A stretch of DNA of 64,000 bases, from NCBI RefSeq assembly GCF_026001925.1, contig NZ_AP021869.1, positions 2,294,001 through 2,358,000 of the forward strand, read 5' to 3'. The stretch's first letter is position 1, and every line of letters starts with the position of its first letter. Origin of the DNA: Vibrio gangliei (lineage in GTDB: Bacteria; Pseudomonadota; Gammaproteobacteria; Enterobacterales; Vibrionaceae). The notes under the pieces are model-generated. The model had not been told where the DNA came from and made no database searches. It saw only the letters and a list, made by a program, of their open reading frames with translations. Below are positions 13,408 to 22,993 of this stretch, one piece after another. The position numbers and the translations under genes are program-made.

Positions 13408-13761
13408 TTATTGATGGCCAGCCTGGCAGTAATCTCCACTTTCGATTAATTGAGTTAGGTTCTGATGATTTTGATATAAATAAATCCATGCCAGCCCAAA
13501 TGGGGTATCAATTTGTTTTCTATCGTATTCCACTGGGTAATCTTCTAACTCATCGAGCTGAGCCATGGTCAAATCATCAACTCGATACACTTCCCCAACT
13601 AGGGTTCTGCTCCCTTCGATTGCGGCAGGATAAGGACCAAGATCAAACAGATCAAATAACGGTTCGGTCGTGATCACGCCGAGCAATTCACTTTGATTTA
13701 ATAAGCCGTGATTTGACTTACCTTGACGTAAAGTACCGTAAACAAACACATGATGCGCCAT
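13408..13761 (-). CDS. ytfP: Gamma-glutamylcyclotransferase-like protein YtfP
   Basis: A 117-residue AIG2/GGCT-fold protein. The substrate-binding loop VYGTLRQGKSNH (about 7-18) and the conserved LDELEDYP with the likely catalytic glutamate (Glu71 or Glu73) are present. E. coli YtfP, its likely orthologue, is also encoded beside tamB. Its true substrate is unknown. It follows tamB by 55 bp and is probably cotranscribed with tamAB. Confidence 0.88.
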   Translation of the reverse strand: MAHHVFVYGTLRQGKSNHGLLNQSELLGVITTEPLFDLFDLGPYPAAIEGSRTLVGEVYRVDDLTMAQLDELEDYPVEYDRKQIDTPFGLAWIYLYQNHQNLTQLIESGDYCQAGHQ

Positions 13762-13816
13762 GCCTTGGCCTCCAGATAAAACAATACAATCAGCGTCAAT
13801 CCATGAACGCTAACAA

Positions 13817-16800
13817 TCAGTTGAAGCTAAATTGATAAAGGAAATCCACGGCGCTGTCCACCCCCGTCACCGCTTCGACATAGAAGTTAGTTAATAACTC
13901 ATATCGCACCGTAAATTCACCAAGGGCATTAAATATGCCAACCCCGTATTTCACCTGTAAACCCGGAGCAATATAACCACTGACGGTGACTTGTGAATCA
14001 TCACCGGAACCAGCAGTACCGAGTTGTAAATCTTGTACCCCAAAGGCTTCACCTAATTCACCAACTAATTTGCCACTCTTAGCCAAACTCAATCCAATTA
14101 AAGCCGTAGTCATGGCGCTGCCGCCAGAACCATCATCCACATCGCGGCCACGTAATAAATAAGACAATGCACTGGTTTGCGACATCGCAGGCTCTGAGAA
14201 AACCGTCACTTCAGGCGCATCGGCAGGGCCTGTCACTTGGATCCCTGCAATCACGTCATCTTCGGTGTTATCGGGGTTACGAATGGCTTTAATCGCTAAG
14301 TAAGGTTGATCGGCTGGCCCATTCATTAAAATCTTACCTTCTTGAATGATGAGATCTTGCCCAAAAGATTGGTAATAACCTTTTTCAATTCGCACTTCAC
14401 CAAGAATAAATGGACCTTTATCTTTCTCCGAGACTTTTAGGCTGCCGACTAGGTTACCTTTCAGACCGAATGCAGATAGGCTCACATCGTCACCAATATT
14501 AATCGTCACATCGGTTTCAAGCACCATCGGCAAACCATTATTTTCGTCTAATGGTTCTAAATTTTCATCCAACAACACTTCATCTTTCGAGACTCCAACC
14601 GCGCTTTCTGGTAGTTCTTCCACCAAAATGCGTCCCCATGGAATATCAATATTACCGGTAATTTTGGCCAGTTGTGGCGTCACGGCAATAGTGAGGTCTG
14701 ACTTCACTTTAAGGCTGACCATAGGTGGCGCTTCAACTTTAAGTTCATCACCATAAGCGCGCAAATTGGCATACCAGTTAGTTTGCTGCGCCCAGTTAGC
14801 CTCGCCTTGTAAATTCAAGTTCCCATCGGCGGTTTCCAGCACGCTGTTTAACGTCGCGGAGTAGCCATTAAATTGAGTTTTGACTTCGCCTTTATGAATA
14901 TCAACCGGGAACATTTGCCCTTCAATTTTCAAATCGTCGATATCCAAATTCCCCACCACTTGAGGATTCAATATCGGCCCTTTAAAGCTCAGTTCAGAGT
15001 TCAACTCGGCATTAAGGTTATTTTGCTGGCCAAGTAGTGGTCGTAAGAAGCCAAAATGAATCGAATTAATCGTATTTTTGCCATCGATCGACATTTGCTT
15101 TGCTGTCACATTAGGGATCGTGGCTTGGCCTTCAATTTTGCCATTACGAGTTAATTGTAATAGCCAACTAAGATCGAGCTTGTTTTGTTTCAAATCAGCC
15201 GAAAACTGCAACTTATCCCAATCAACCGGCAGGGGCGTATCCAGCTTTTGTGTCACACGGCCGGCAGGGACATCAACATCGAGTTTAACTTGTGGTGCAG
15301 TATTCGGTGCCCATTTCGCCCAGGCGGTAGCATTCAGCTCGCCATTGATTTCCGTATCCGGAGGCAAAAACGCTTTTAATTCAGAAAATGAGAACTGCTG
15401 AATGGACAAGTTCGCTTCCCCCGACTCACCCGCTGACAAATCCTTATCTAAACAGATGTTCGACGACTGGTGCTGCCAGCAATGGGCTTGCACTTCTGCC
15501 CTTTGAGACGTTAATCCATAGCGAAGATTGACCGGATGATCAATCTTCCAAACCGGGTCATTTTCTGGTGGCGTATTTGGCTCAATTAAAGTGATTCGTG
15601 CCGATTCCAATTGACCTTGCCAGGTTTGTTTTGGCTTAGTGATAAGCCCACCGTTGACGGAAAGCTGAGCTGAAATTAGGTTTGTCGTGGCATCTAAATC
15701 AAGCTGATGCGCTTGTTGATCGCCTTTAAAATTGACCGTCAAATATTTCAATTGTTGATCTTGATAAAAGCCATTTTCGGCGATAAGTTGGATATCACCA
15801 CTCGGGGCCGGCAAAGGCGAAACCTGACCTTTGACCAATAAAGAGCTTAGTGTCGCCTCCCCTTTATTCCAATCAATTTGATTTGCGGTAAGGTCTGTCA
15901 CAATGGACGGCGTTTTCTGCTGTCCACGTAGTTGAATGTCGCCACGAATTTGCCCCGAAAGCTGCGGAATAGTCTCTGACAATTTCGGTAAATTAACGGT
16001 AGCATCCATATTCCACGCATCATCGAGCTTGCCTTTTACTCGGACAAAATTCTCTCCATGCGCCAGCTTCAACCCCGTACTTCTGGCTCGATACTGACCT
16101 TTACCTGAGACATCATTGGCACTAAGTTGGCCTTTAAGAACTAAAGGATAACCACGTAGATCACCATCAATCGATAAACTTGGGAAATTCACGCGCCAGC
16201 CGCCTTGTTTTGTCAGGCTACCAATATTAATAAAGCTACCGTTCAGTCTTCCTTCTGCTTCCGGCCACTGCATCCCTGGCTGAATGTCGGTTAATCCTAG
16301 TGTGGCTTTCCAATTGAGCGGCTCGGCCCAATTCACCATGGCTTGACCAGAAAGATTGCCGCCCAAAGTATCAATCGACAATTTTTCAAAATCGATTTGT
16401 TCAAGCGACCCTTGCCCGTTGAGGTCAATATCGGCTTGAGGGATCGCTTTACCTGCGACTTTCCCCTCTAAAGCCAATTGATAATGCTCTAATGAACCTT
16501 TGCCATCCAAATGATCGAGATCGAGGTTGTAATCTGCTTCGCCCTTAAATGGCCATTGCGCTTTGGCATCATGCAACGTTATCGCAAAAGGTAAGGTGGC
16601 TTTTAATGGCTGGATTTTGCCTTTTAACGAAGCTTGAGCAGGCCCTGAGAGTTGCGACGATAAGGTAAGATCGGCCACACTGCCACTGGCAGCTAACTGA
16701 ATTTTTTGCCCTTGGTAATCAGGCATTTTGATGTCCGCATTGGCTTTCAAATCCAGCGGATAATTCCCCGATAAGGTCACCTTGGTATCTAAGTTCAGGT

Positions 16801-17605
16801 CCAACTCTGGCATATCCAATACCAATGACTGAACATTCACTTGACTACCTGACACTCTTCCTTTGAAACCAAGATGATTCACCGTGAATGGTGAGTCTTG
16901 CTGTAACACAAAATCACGCGCATCAAATTGTTCAACCTGCACAGTAAAAGGAAGATTAACCGTCGGTAATTCGATATCCGGTCTTTGCGCTAACGGTGTT
17001 GTATCTTTAGGTTCAGGAGTCGTCGACTCTGGTTGATTGGGTAACGCTAGACGGATGGTTTTCCATTGCGTAGGGCGTAACGTTAAAGTTCGACCTTGTA
17101 CATACAAACCGGTAGAAAACTGCTTCCAACTGGCCTTATAACCTAAAGCATTAACATCAATATCATTCAGTTTTAAATGGGTGAGTGAAATGGGAATAGG
17201 GATAAAAATAGCCGGCATGCCTGAATCGTTTTCAGGCTCAGGTTGTTCTTCACTAGTTGGTGCTGTCGGCATGTCGAATGTTAATCCATTGACCGCAACA
17301 GTATCGATACAAATAGACTGCTCAAACAAACAGTCTATCGAGGTTGAAAAATCAAAGCGCTGTAATTCCGCATTAATACCTAAGTCCGGGTCTTGGTAAC
17401 GCACATCATGCAAAGTAAAACCGGGCAATAAACTGCCTTCGACCTCGCCAACGGATAATGGAGAGACCAACTTTTGCGCCAACCATAACCCGCTGCTCAA
17501 GCCAATATTGGTAAACAGTAATACCGCCAGCAATAAAATCGTCACCAATACCGTGGTGGGTATAAGAAGAATGAGACCAAGCAGCCACTTCAGTAAGCGT
17601 TTCAT
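13817..17605 (-). CDS. tamB: Translocation and assembly module inner-membrane protein TamB
   Basis: A 1,262-residue AsmA/YdbH-like bridge protein that works with TamA in outer-membrane protein assembly and, by family knowledge, in phospholipid transport to the outer membrane. One N-terminal membrane anchor at about 7-35 (LLGLILLIPTTVLVTILLL) is followed by a long beta-strand-rich periplasmic body. The C-terminal TamB (DUF490) domain ends in YELLTNFYVEAVTG and DFLYQFSFN. The ATG overlaps the tamA stop as TAATG, so translation is coupled. Full length relative to E. coli (1,259). Confidence 0.95.
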   Translation of the reverse strand: MKRLLKWLLGLILLIPTTVLVTILLLAVLLFTNIGLSSGLWLAQKLVSPLSVGEVEGSLLPGFTLHDVRYQDPDLGINAELQRFDFSTSIDCLFEQSICIDTVAVNGLTFDMPTAPTSEEQPEPENDSGMPAIFIPIPISLTHLKLNDIDVNALGYKASWKQFSTGLYVQGRTLTLRPTQWKTIRLALPNQPESTTPEPKDTTPLAQRPDIELPTVNLPFTVQVEQFDARDFVLQQDSPFTVNHLGFKGRVSGSQVNVQSLVLDMPELDLNLDTKVTLSGNYPLDLKANADIKMPDYQGQKIQLAASGSVADLTLSSQLSGPAQASLKGKIQPLKATLPFAITLHDAKAQWPFKGEADYNLDLDHLDGKGSLEHYQLALEGKVAGKAIPQADIDLNGQGSLEQIDFEKLSIDTLGGNLSGQAMVNWAEPLNWKATLGLTDIQPGMQWPEAEGRLNGSFINIGSLTKQGGWRVNFPSLSIDGDLRGYPLVLKGQLSANDVSGKGQYRARSTGLKLAHGENFVRVKGKLDDAWNMDATVNLPKLSETIPQLSGQIRGDIQLRGQQKTPSIVTDLTANQIDWNKGEATLSSLLVKGQVSPLPAPSGDIQLIAENGFYQDQQLKYLTVNFKGDQQAHQLDLDATTNLISAQLSVNGGLITKPKQTWQGQLESARITLIEPNTPPENDPVWKIDHPVNLRYGLTSQRAEVQAHCWQHQSSNICLDKDLSAGESGEANLSIQQFSFSELKAFLPPDTEINGELNATAWAKWAPNTAPQVKLDVDVPAGRVTQKLDTPLPVDWDKLQFSADLKQNKLDLSWLLQLTRNGKIEGQATIPNVTAKQMSIDGKNTINSIHFGFLRPLLGQQNNLNAELNSELSFKGPILNPQVVGNLDIDDLKIEGQMFPVDIHKGEVKTQFNGYSATLNSVLETADGNLNLQGEANWAQQTNWYANLRAYGDELKVEAPPMVSLKVKSDLTIAVTPQLAKITGNIDIPWGRILVEELPESAVGVSKDEVLLDENLEPLDENNGLPMVLETDVTINIGDDVSLSAFGLKGNLVGSLKVSEKDKGPFILGEVRIEKGYYQSFGQDLIIQEGKILMNGPADQPYLAIKAIRNPDNTEDDVIAGIQVTGPADAPEVTVFSEPAMSQTSALSYLLRGRDVDDGSGGSAMTTALIGLSLAKSGKLVGELGEAFGVQDLQLGTAGSGDDSQVTVSGYIAPGLQVKYGVGIFNALGEFTVRYELLTNFYVEAVTGVDSAVDFLYQFSFN

Positions 17606-19341
17606 TACAATTCCGGCCCCAAGGTAAAGTGAATTTTAAATTCATCTCCTGGATCGGCATCTAATCCATAAGCAAAATCTAGACGTACAGGCCCAACAGG
17701 TGATGCCCAGCGAATGCCTAAGCCGACGCCGCGTTTCCATTCTGGCGTGTCTGTCCATGCGTCACCAACATCGATAAAAGCTGCCCCCCACCAGTTACCC
17801 ACGACTCGGTATTGATATTCTAGGCTACTGGTCGCCATATAAGCACCACCAACCAATTCGTCATTATCATCTTTGGGCGAAATTTCTTCATAGCCATAAC
17901 CTCGTAAGGAATTAATTCCCCCGACAAAGAAACGTAAAGATGGCGGCACTTCTGACCAATCATCAGCAAATGCACCGCCCGCATCAAGGCGCGTTAAGAA
18001 GCGATGATTACGACCAATACCTCGAATCCAGCCTGTATGTCCTGTTACGCGGACAATACGTGTATCCGATAGTAAGTTTGGATCGCCATATTCAACATTG
18101 ATACTTTGTTTATCTCCCCACATCGGCATGGTGTCACCACGTGAACGCACGCGCGAAAAGGTAATCCCAGGTAAAACATACAATGAATTGCCGGATTCTG
18201 ATGCCTGCACATAGTCTTCATACAAGATACGAGTATAAATAGTACGATGCCAACCCTTGTCATACAGCCAATGGCGCTCAAAAGATAAATTTTGTTCTTG
18301 GCTATCGGTGTCGTTATCGTCTTCATCTTTAAAGCCATATTGCACTAAGTAATAATCATGCAACACGTCTTCTAGAGGAATTTTATAGTTTGCGGTGAAG
18401 GTTTTTTCAGGATGCGACAACATCACACTGGCCCCAATACTGTGACCATATTTATTCAGCCATGGCTTTTTCCACGATAGCTTACCGCGAGGCCCGACAT
18501 CGGTTGAATATCCCAAACCGGTTTCAATTTGGTTTCGAGTTTGCGGAGCAACGCGCACCGTCATAGGTAGAGACTTGTCTTCCGTTTCGCTGTCAATTTG
18601 CGGCTCCACTGAAATGCTAGAAAACCATTCAGAGCTGGATAAGTTCTGGTTTAACTCACCCACTTGAATCGATTGATAAGGATCGCCTGGTTTGTATGGC
18701 ACCAACGATTGCACTCGATGCTCTTCAATTTGGCTACCAAGAATAGTAGTGGCACCGAAGCTATAACGCGGCCCACTTTTATAATGAATGTGCACAAAAG
18801 CTTGATTACGACTCGGAGAAACTTCCAATTTTGTCGCCACAAATTGACCATCGAAATAGCCTTTTTGCAATGCTAAATTTCTTAACGATCCTTTTAACCC
18901 TTCGTAATTACCATGATTGATCACTTGACCTAGATTCAAATTCGAACGATCGACTAAGCGACGGAAATCAGGATCGTTCCGTGCTTCCCCTTCAATCACA
19001 ATATCGCTTTCATAAATAATGGTGGGCAAACCCGGATCAACATTCACAATCAATTCATGATCAGCTTGAGGATCGCTTTCGTCACCTTCAATCACAAACT
19101 CGATGTCTGGGTTGTAGTAACCTAATGCTTTCAACGCATCGGTAATATTTTCTTTGATTCGGGATTGAAAACGTAATGACGTGGAATATTCACTTTCTTT
19201 GATCGACGAAAGGTAGGCCGACACGTTATCGTCCAACTCGCCATCTAGCCCTTCAATGGTCAGATCGGTGTCGGCATAGCTCGGCATCGCTGAAAAAAAC
19301 AGCAGGCAGAACAGCAATGAAGTCAGGCGGCATTTTTTCAT
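17605..19341 (-). CDS. tamA: Translocation and assembly module outer-membrane protein TamA
   Basis: An Omp85-family barrel that cooperates with TamB. The signal peptide MKKCRLTSLLFCLLFFSAMPSYA (1-23) is followed by three POTRA domains and a C-terminal 16-strand barrel with the VGGINSLRGYGYEE conserved element (VRGY/LRGY motif of Omp85). The last residues GDEFKIHFTLGPEL form the closing strand. 578 residues, like E. coli TamA (577). First gene of tamA-tamB-ytfP, divergent from msrA across a 198-bp gap. Confidence 0.96.
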   Translation of the reverse strand: MKKCRLTSLLFCLLFFSAMPSYADTDLTIEGLDGELDDNVSAYLSSIKESEYSTSLRFQSRIKENITDALKALGYYNPDIEFVIEGDESDPQADHELIVNVDPGLPTIIYESDIVIEGEARNDPDFRRLVDRSNLNLGQVINHGNYEGLKGSLRNLALQKGYFDGQFVATKLEVSPSRNQAFVHIHYKSGPRYSFGATTILGSQIEEHRVQSLVPYKPGDPYQSIQVGELNQNLSSSEWFSSISVEPQIDSETEDKSLPMTVRVAPQTRNQIETGLGYSTDVGPRGKLSWKKPWLNKYGHSIGASVMLSHPEKTFTANYKIPLEDVLHDYYLVQYGFKDEDDNDTDSQEQNLSFERHWLYDKGWHRTIYTRILYEDYVQASESGNSLYVLPGITFSRVRSRGDTMPMWGDKQSINVEYGDPNLLSDTRIVRVTGHTGWIRGIGRNHRFLTRLDAGGAFADDWSEVPPSLRFFVGGINSLRGYGYEEISPKDDNDELVGGAYMATSSLEYQYRVVGNWWGAAFIDVGDAWTDTPEWKRGVGLGIRWASPVGPVRLDFAYGLDADPGDEFKIHFTLGPEL

Positions 19342-19539
19342 AAGTGAATGTTTGTACTCATACCCAAAACTGCTGTAGTTTGTCAGATCAAATGCAACTG
19401 CATCAATAAACTTGAAATGACCACAGGGATTAAACGGTCTATATGTTTGTAGGTCGAAGGCTGTACCTTAACCTCATTTTATTATGTAAGTTAAACTACC
19501 AGACTTTCCCTTTTCTCAAAAGTCGGATGAGGATTATAT

Positions 19540-20178
19540 ATGTCGAATAAAGAGAAATTAGTGACTAAAGAGACAGCATTAGCCGGTCGCGAAGAGAAAA
19601 TGCTCATCACTGAACTGCATTTTGTCAATCAAACCGATTTAACCGCCGATAAACCGGCTGGTAGCAAAGAAGTACTACTTGGACTTGGCTGCTTCTGGGG
19701 AGCTGAGCGCGTATTCTGGCAATTAGATGGCGTCATTTCGACCTCAGTAGGTTATAGCGGTGGCTTTACGCCCAACCCAACCTATCAAGAAGTGTGTACG
19801 GGAGAAACGGGACATGCCGAAGTCGTACGTGTGATTTTCGACCCTGCGGTTTTATCCCTGCAAGCGCTTTTAGTGGTATTTTGGGAGAAGCACGATCCTA
19901 CACAAGGCATGCGTCAAGGAAACGACATTGGTACCCAATACCGCTCAGTAATTTTTACTGAAAATGAACAAGACTTAGAGATTGCCCAGCAAAGCCTGCG
20001 CACCTATCAACAAGCGCTAGGAGAAGCATTAAGCAAGGACATCACCACCGAGGTGGCTTTAATGCAAGAGTATTACTTAGCAGAGACCTACCACCAGCAG
20101 TATTTAGCGAAAAACCCGCAAGGTTACTGCGGCATCGGTGGCACGGGAGTGTGTTTCCCGCCAAGCCTGGCAGAGTAA
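19540..20178 (+). CDS. msrA: Peptide methionine sulfoxide reductase MsrA
   Basis: Repairs the S-form of methionine sulfoxide in oxidised proteins. Of 212 residues, the catalytic motif GCFWGAER holds Cys51 and the resolving cysteines lie in YCGIGGTGVCFPP (Cys197 and Cys205). The roughly 40-residue N-terminal extension before the catalytic core is as in E. coli MsrA. The adjacency to tamAB is conserved. GATGAGGA precedes the ATG. Confidence 0.97.
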   Translation: MSNKEKLVTKETALAGREEKMLITELHFVNQTDLTADKPAGSKEVLLGLGCFWGAERVFWQLDGVISTSVGYSGGFTPNPTYQEVCTGETGHAEVVRVIFDPAVLSLQALLVVFWEKHDPTQGMRQGNDIGTQYRSVIFTENEQDLEIAQQSLRTYQQALGEALSKDITTEVALMQEYYLAETYHQQYLAKNPQGYCGIGGTGVCFPPSLAE

Positions 20179-20199
20179 CTCGTCAATCAAAACCAGCCT

Positions 20200-20229
20200 A
20201 CCAAGCTTAATGCCTTAATTAAGCTTGGT
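20200..20229. terminator. Hairpin between convergent msrA and ytfK
   Basis: ACCAAGCTTAAT (20200-20211) pairs perfectly with ATTAAGCTTGGT (20218-20229) around a 6-nt loop. It lies between the converging ends of msrA and ytfK. There is no T run on either side, so termination is only probable from position and stem length. Confidence 0.5.
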
Positions 20230-20269
20230 TAACATAGGGAACGTGAATTAACAATTTGGCCGAGTTTGA

Positions 20270-20482
20270 TTACGACTCCATCGACAATTGAGCAATCGCC
20301 AAATTCACCTCTTTCATGATCTTCAGCTGTTTTTTATTTGATACATCAGGCAGCAGCACTTTGCCTTGATCAAAATAGAATTCCCCAACGCCTTTAATAC
20401 CAAAGTGTCCTTTAAATACCACTTTGACAAAGCGAGCAATTTGCAATGGACGATAACGATTAAAAATTGGCTGCATGTTCAT
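20270..20482 (-). CDS. ytfK: DUF1107 protein YtfK, stringent response modulator
   Basis: A 70-residue cytoplasmic protein. FNRYRPLQIARFVKVVFKG, then GVGEFYFDQGKVLLPDV, closely match E. coli YtfK (FQRYNPLQVAKYVK; VGAFEFDKGKILIP). In E. coli YtfK binds SpoT and pushes it toward (p)ppGpp synthesis during phosphate or fatty acid starvation. The neighbours msrA and ytfJ are also those of E. coli. AGGA lies 7 nt before the first ATG. Orthology is strong; function is by transfer. Confidence 0.9.
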   Translation of the reverse strand: MNMQPIFNRYRPLQIARFVKVVFKGHFGIKGVGEFYFDQGKVLLPDVSNKKQLKIMKEVNLAIAQLSMES

Positions 20483-20799
20483 TTGTCTATCCTAATTATT
20501 GTTATTTAAAACAACGAGCTAACAAGCCGTAACTCCGAAATACGCAGGGCATTGTTCCATCTATGTATTACGAAAGTATTACTGTGTTTATAGTTGCTAA
20601 TCTTTTATTCAGCCACTTAATCGAGCAAGTTGACTTCAAATTAGTGACCACGCGCAGATTGCAACTGAGTCAAATACCTTTGTAATTGATATAAGCTATG
20701 CAAAATTAGAGCCAAGCAACATTTCGTACTTTTCAAACTCATTTATGCGCTATTATATGAAGACTTTCTCATTTCCATCATTTAACTAGGTAGACAACA
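20483..20799. other. Divergent intergenic region ytfK/ytfJ (317 bp)
   Basis: Holds the two outward promoters of ytfK and ytfJ. A possible -10 TATTAT for ytfJ lies at 20753-20758, but no good -35 is paired with it. I see no open frame with a ribosome binding site, no RNA gene and no clear operator. Confidence 0.5.
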
Positions 20800-21351
20800 A
20801 TGATCAAAAAAATATCCATTGCACTGTTATTGGGCATGTTCAGTTTCATGGCTAATGCCAACAACATTAAAGTTGGTAGCAGCGTTCCGGCGGTCAGTGT
20901 CGAGAAAGGTGGAGAAATTTTCATTCAAGATGGCGACTTTAATTATTTGCCTTGGAATACCGAATTGATGCTAGGTAAAGTACGAGTGATTCATGCGATT
21001 GCTGGACGCTCAGGTGCTAAAGCTATGAATGAACCTTTAATGGAAGCCATCACAAATTCTCACTTCCCTGAAGATAAATACCAAACCACCAGCATCGTGA
21101 ACCAAGACGATTCTATTTGGGGCACCAGTGCTTTTGTAAAGTCATCAGCTGAAGATGGCAAAGAAGAGTTTCCGTGGTCATCTATGGTGCTGGATGAAAA
21201 TGGCGTCGTGGCACAACAATGGCAATTAACCCCAAAGACCTCAACCATTATCGTGCAAGATAAAACAGGCCGTGTGCTTTTTAATCAAGAAGGGGCTTTA
21301 AACGAGCAGCAAATCAAGCAAGTACTGCAACTGATTAAACAAAATATTTAG
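20800..21351 (+). CDS. ytfJ: YtfJ family periplasmic protein
   Basis: A 183-residue secreted protein with signal peptide MIKKISIALLLGMFSFMANA. The body has a thioredoxin-like outline: NYLPWN, then IHAIAGRSGAKAMNEPL, then SSMVLDENGVVAQQW and TIIVQDKTGRVLF, but no CxxC redox pair. This matches the YtfJ family of unknown function. It lies beside ytfK as in E. coli and is followed by the Zur-controlled operon. Confidence 0.88.
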   Translation: MIKKISIALLLGMFSFMANANNIKVGSSVPAVSVEKGGEIFIQDGDFNYLPWNTELMLGKVRVIHAIAGRSGAKAMNEPLMEAITNSHFPEDKYQTTSIVNQDDSIWGTSAFVKSSAEDGKEEFPWSSMVLDENGVVAQQWQLTPKTSTIIVQDKTGRVLFNQEGALNEQQIKQVLQLIKQNI

Positions 21352-21370
21352 TCGCCATTTTCTTGCAATA

Positions 21371-21393
21371 GAAATGTAATAACATAACACTTC
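21371..21393 (+). promoter_or_regulatory. Zur operator 1 upstream of zinc uptake operon
   Basis: The 23-mer starts GAAATGTAAT and ends ATAACACTTC. It matches the gammaproteobacterial Zur consensus (GAAATGTTATA-N-TATAACATTTC) at about 20 of 23 positions and is an imperfect palindrome. It lies 35 bp, centre to centre, from a second box. The zur gene is in the same window at 12352. Confidence 0.75.
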
Positions 21394-21405
21394 TTGCCAA
21401 GATGA

Positions 21406-21428
21406 TAATTGTTATAGTATAACGGTCG
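21406..21428 (+). promoter_or_regulatory. Zur operator 2 with perfect palindromic core
   Basis: The core GTTATAGTATAAC (21411-21423) is a perfect palindrome and the full 23-mer fits the Zur consensus at about 17 of 23 positions. It lies about 80 bp before the start codon. A/T-rich core sequence such as TATAGT would overlap a -10 region, as expected for a repressor site. Confidence 0.75.
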
Positions 21429-21505
21429 AATCTTGGTGAGAAAGGAACCCTCGCATTCGAGTCAGCTTCTCTCACATCCTTTCATATAGAATGAAGAGAA
21501 ACCTC

Positions 21506-22162
<657 letters not shown>

Positions 22163-22189
22163 ACAATGCTCGGATAAGATCAGAGTATT

Positions 22190-22225
22190 CCACTTTCAAA
22201 GCGACCTTTACCGCTTTGAAGGTGG
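22190..22225 (+). other. Long hairpin between zrgA and the ABC transporter genes
   Basis: A 14-bp stem (22190-22203 with 22212-22225, one G-U pair) with an 8-nt loop lies 27 nt after the zrgA stop and 45 nt before the ATPase gene. No T tract follows. Such hairpins protect upstream mRNA and let a binding protein be made in excess over its transporter; that role is inferred. Confidence 0.65.
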
Positions 22226-22270
22226 CACACGGTAAATATACCTAAGTGACCTCATACCAATAGGATAATT

Positions 22271-22993
22271 ATGGCTTCCCATTCTCATGCCGTTGAACTG
22301 CGCCAAATTCGTTTCACTTGGCCAAAGCAAGATTCTCCAGTGCTGGATATTGATCAGCTTTCCATCCCCTCTCAGCAACATGTCTTTATCAAAGGTCCCA
22401 GTGGCAGTGGTAAATCCACTCTACTGAGCTTACTGACTGGTATGACTCAAGCTCAGCATGGTGAAGCCATCATTTTAGGCAAAAGTTTATCGGTATTATC
22501 GCAAGCGCAGCGTGATCAATTCCGCTCCGATCATATTGGCTATATTTTTCAACAATTTAATTTGCTTCCGTATTTATCGGTTATTGAAAATGTACTTTTG
22601 CCTTGTCGTTTTTCATCCCGTCGTAAGAAAAAAGCTCAACAGCACGGCTCGATGGAACAACAAGCTCGTCAACTCTTATCTCGCTTACATTTGCCGGAAG
22701 ACTGCTTCCAACGCTCGGTCAATGAATTAAGTATTGGTCAACAGCAACGAGTGGCTGCCGCACGAGCCTTGATTGGCCAACCTGAATTGTTGATCGCTGA
22801 TGAGCCAACCTCATCATTGGATCAAGATAACCGCCAAGCCTTTATTGAATTATTAATTGAAGAAGCCAACCGTTCGGGAGCCACGGTTATTTTTGTTAGC
22901 CACGATGCCAGCTTACAAACCTATTTTGATCGTTGTATTGAATTACCGGCATTGAATCAATCAACACAGACGGCTACCCAGGAGCGACCATAA
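22271..22993 (+). CDS. ABC transporter ATP-binding protein of the zinc uptake locus
   Basis: A 240-residue LolD/MacB-type ATPase. Walker A is GPSGSGKST (42-50), the Q-loop is IFQQFNLLP, and Walker B is LLIADEPTSSLD followed by a VSHD switch histidine. The signature reads LSIGQQQR rather than LSGGQ. It overlaps the permease gene by 1 bp (TAATG). With the permease it forms an FtsX-type transporter that, by comparison with V. cholerae Zrg, supports zinc uptake. Which Zrg letter applies is uncertain. Confidence 0.85.
   Translation: MASHSHAVELRQIRFTWPKQDSPVLDIDQLSIPSQQHVFIKGPSGSGKSTLLSLLTGMTQAQHGEAIILGKSLSVLSQAQRDQFRSDHIGYIFQQFNLLPYLSVIENVLLPCRFSSRRKKKAQQHGSMEQQARQLLSRLHLPEDCFQRSVNELSIGQQQRVAAARALIGQPELLIADEPTSSLDQDNRQAFIELLIEEANRSGATVIFVSHDASLQTYFDRCIELPALNQSTQTATQERP

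Noticed and set aside
15078-15401. 107-codon plus-strand frame inside tamB
   Set aside because: Antisense shadow of tamB with no independent start signals.
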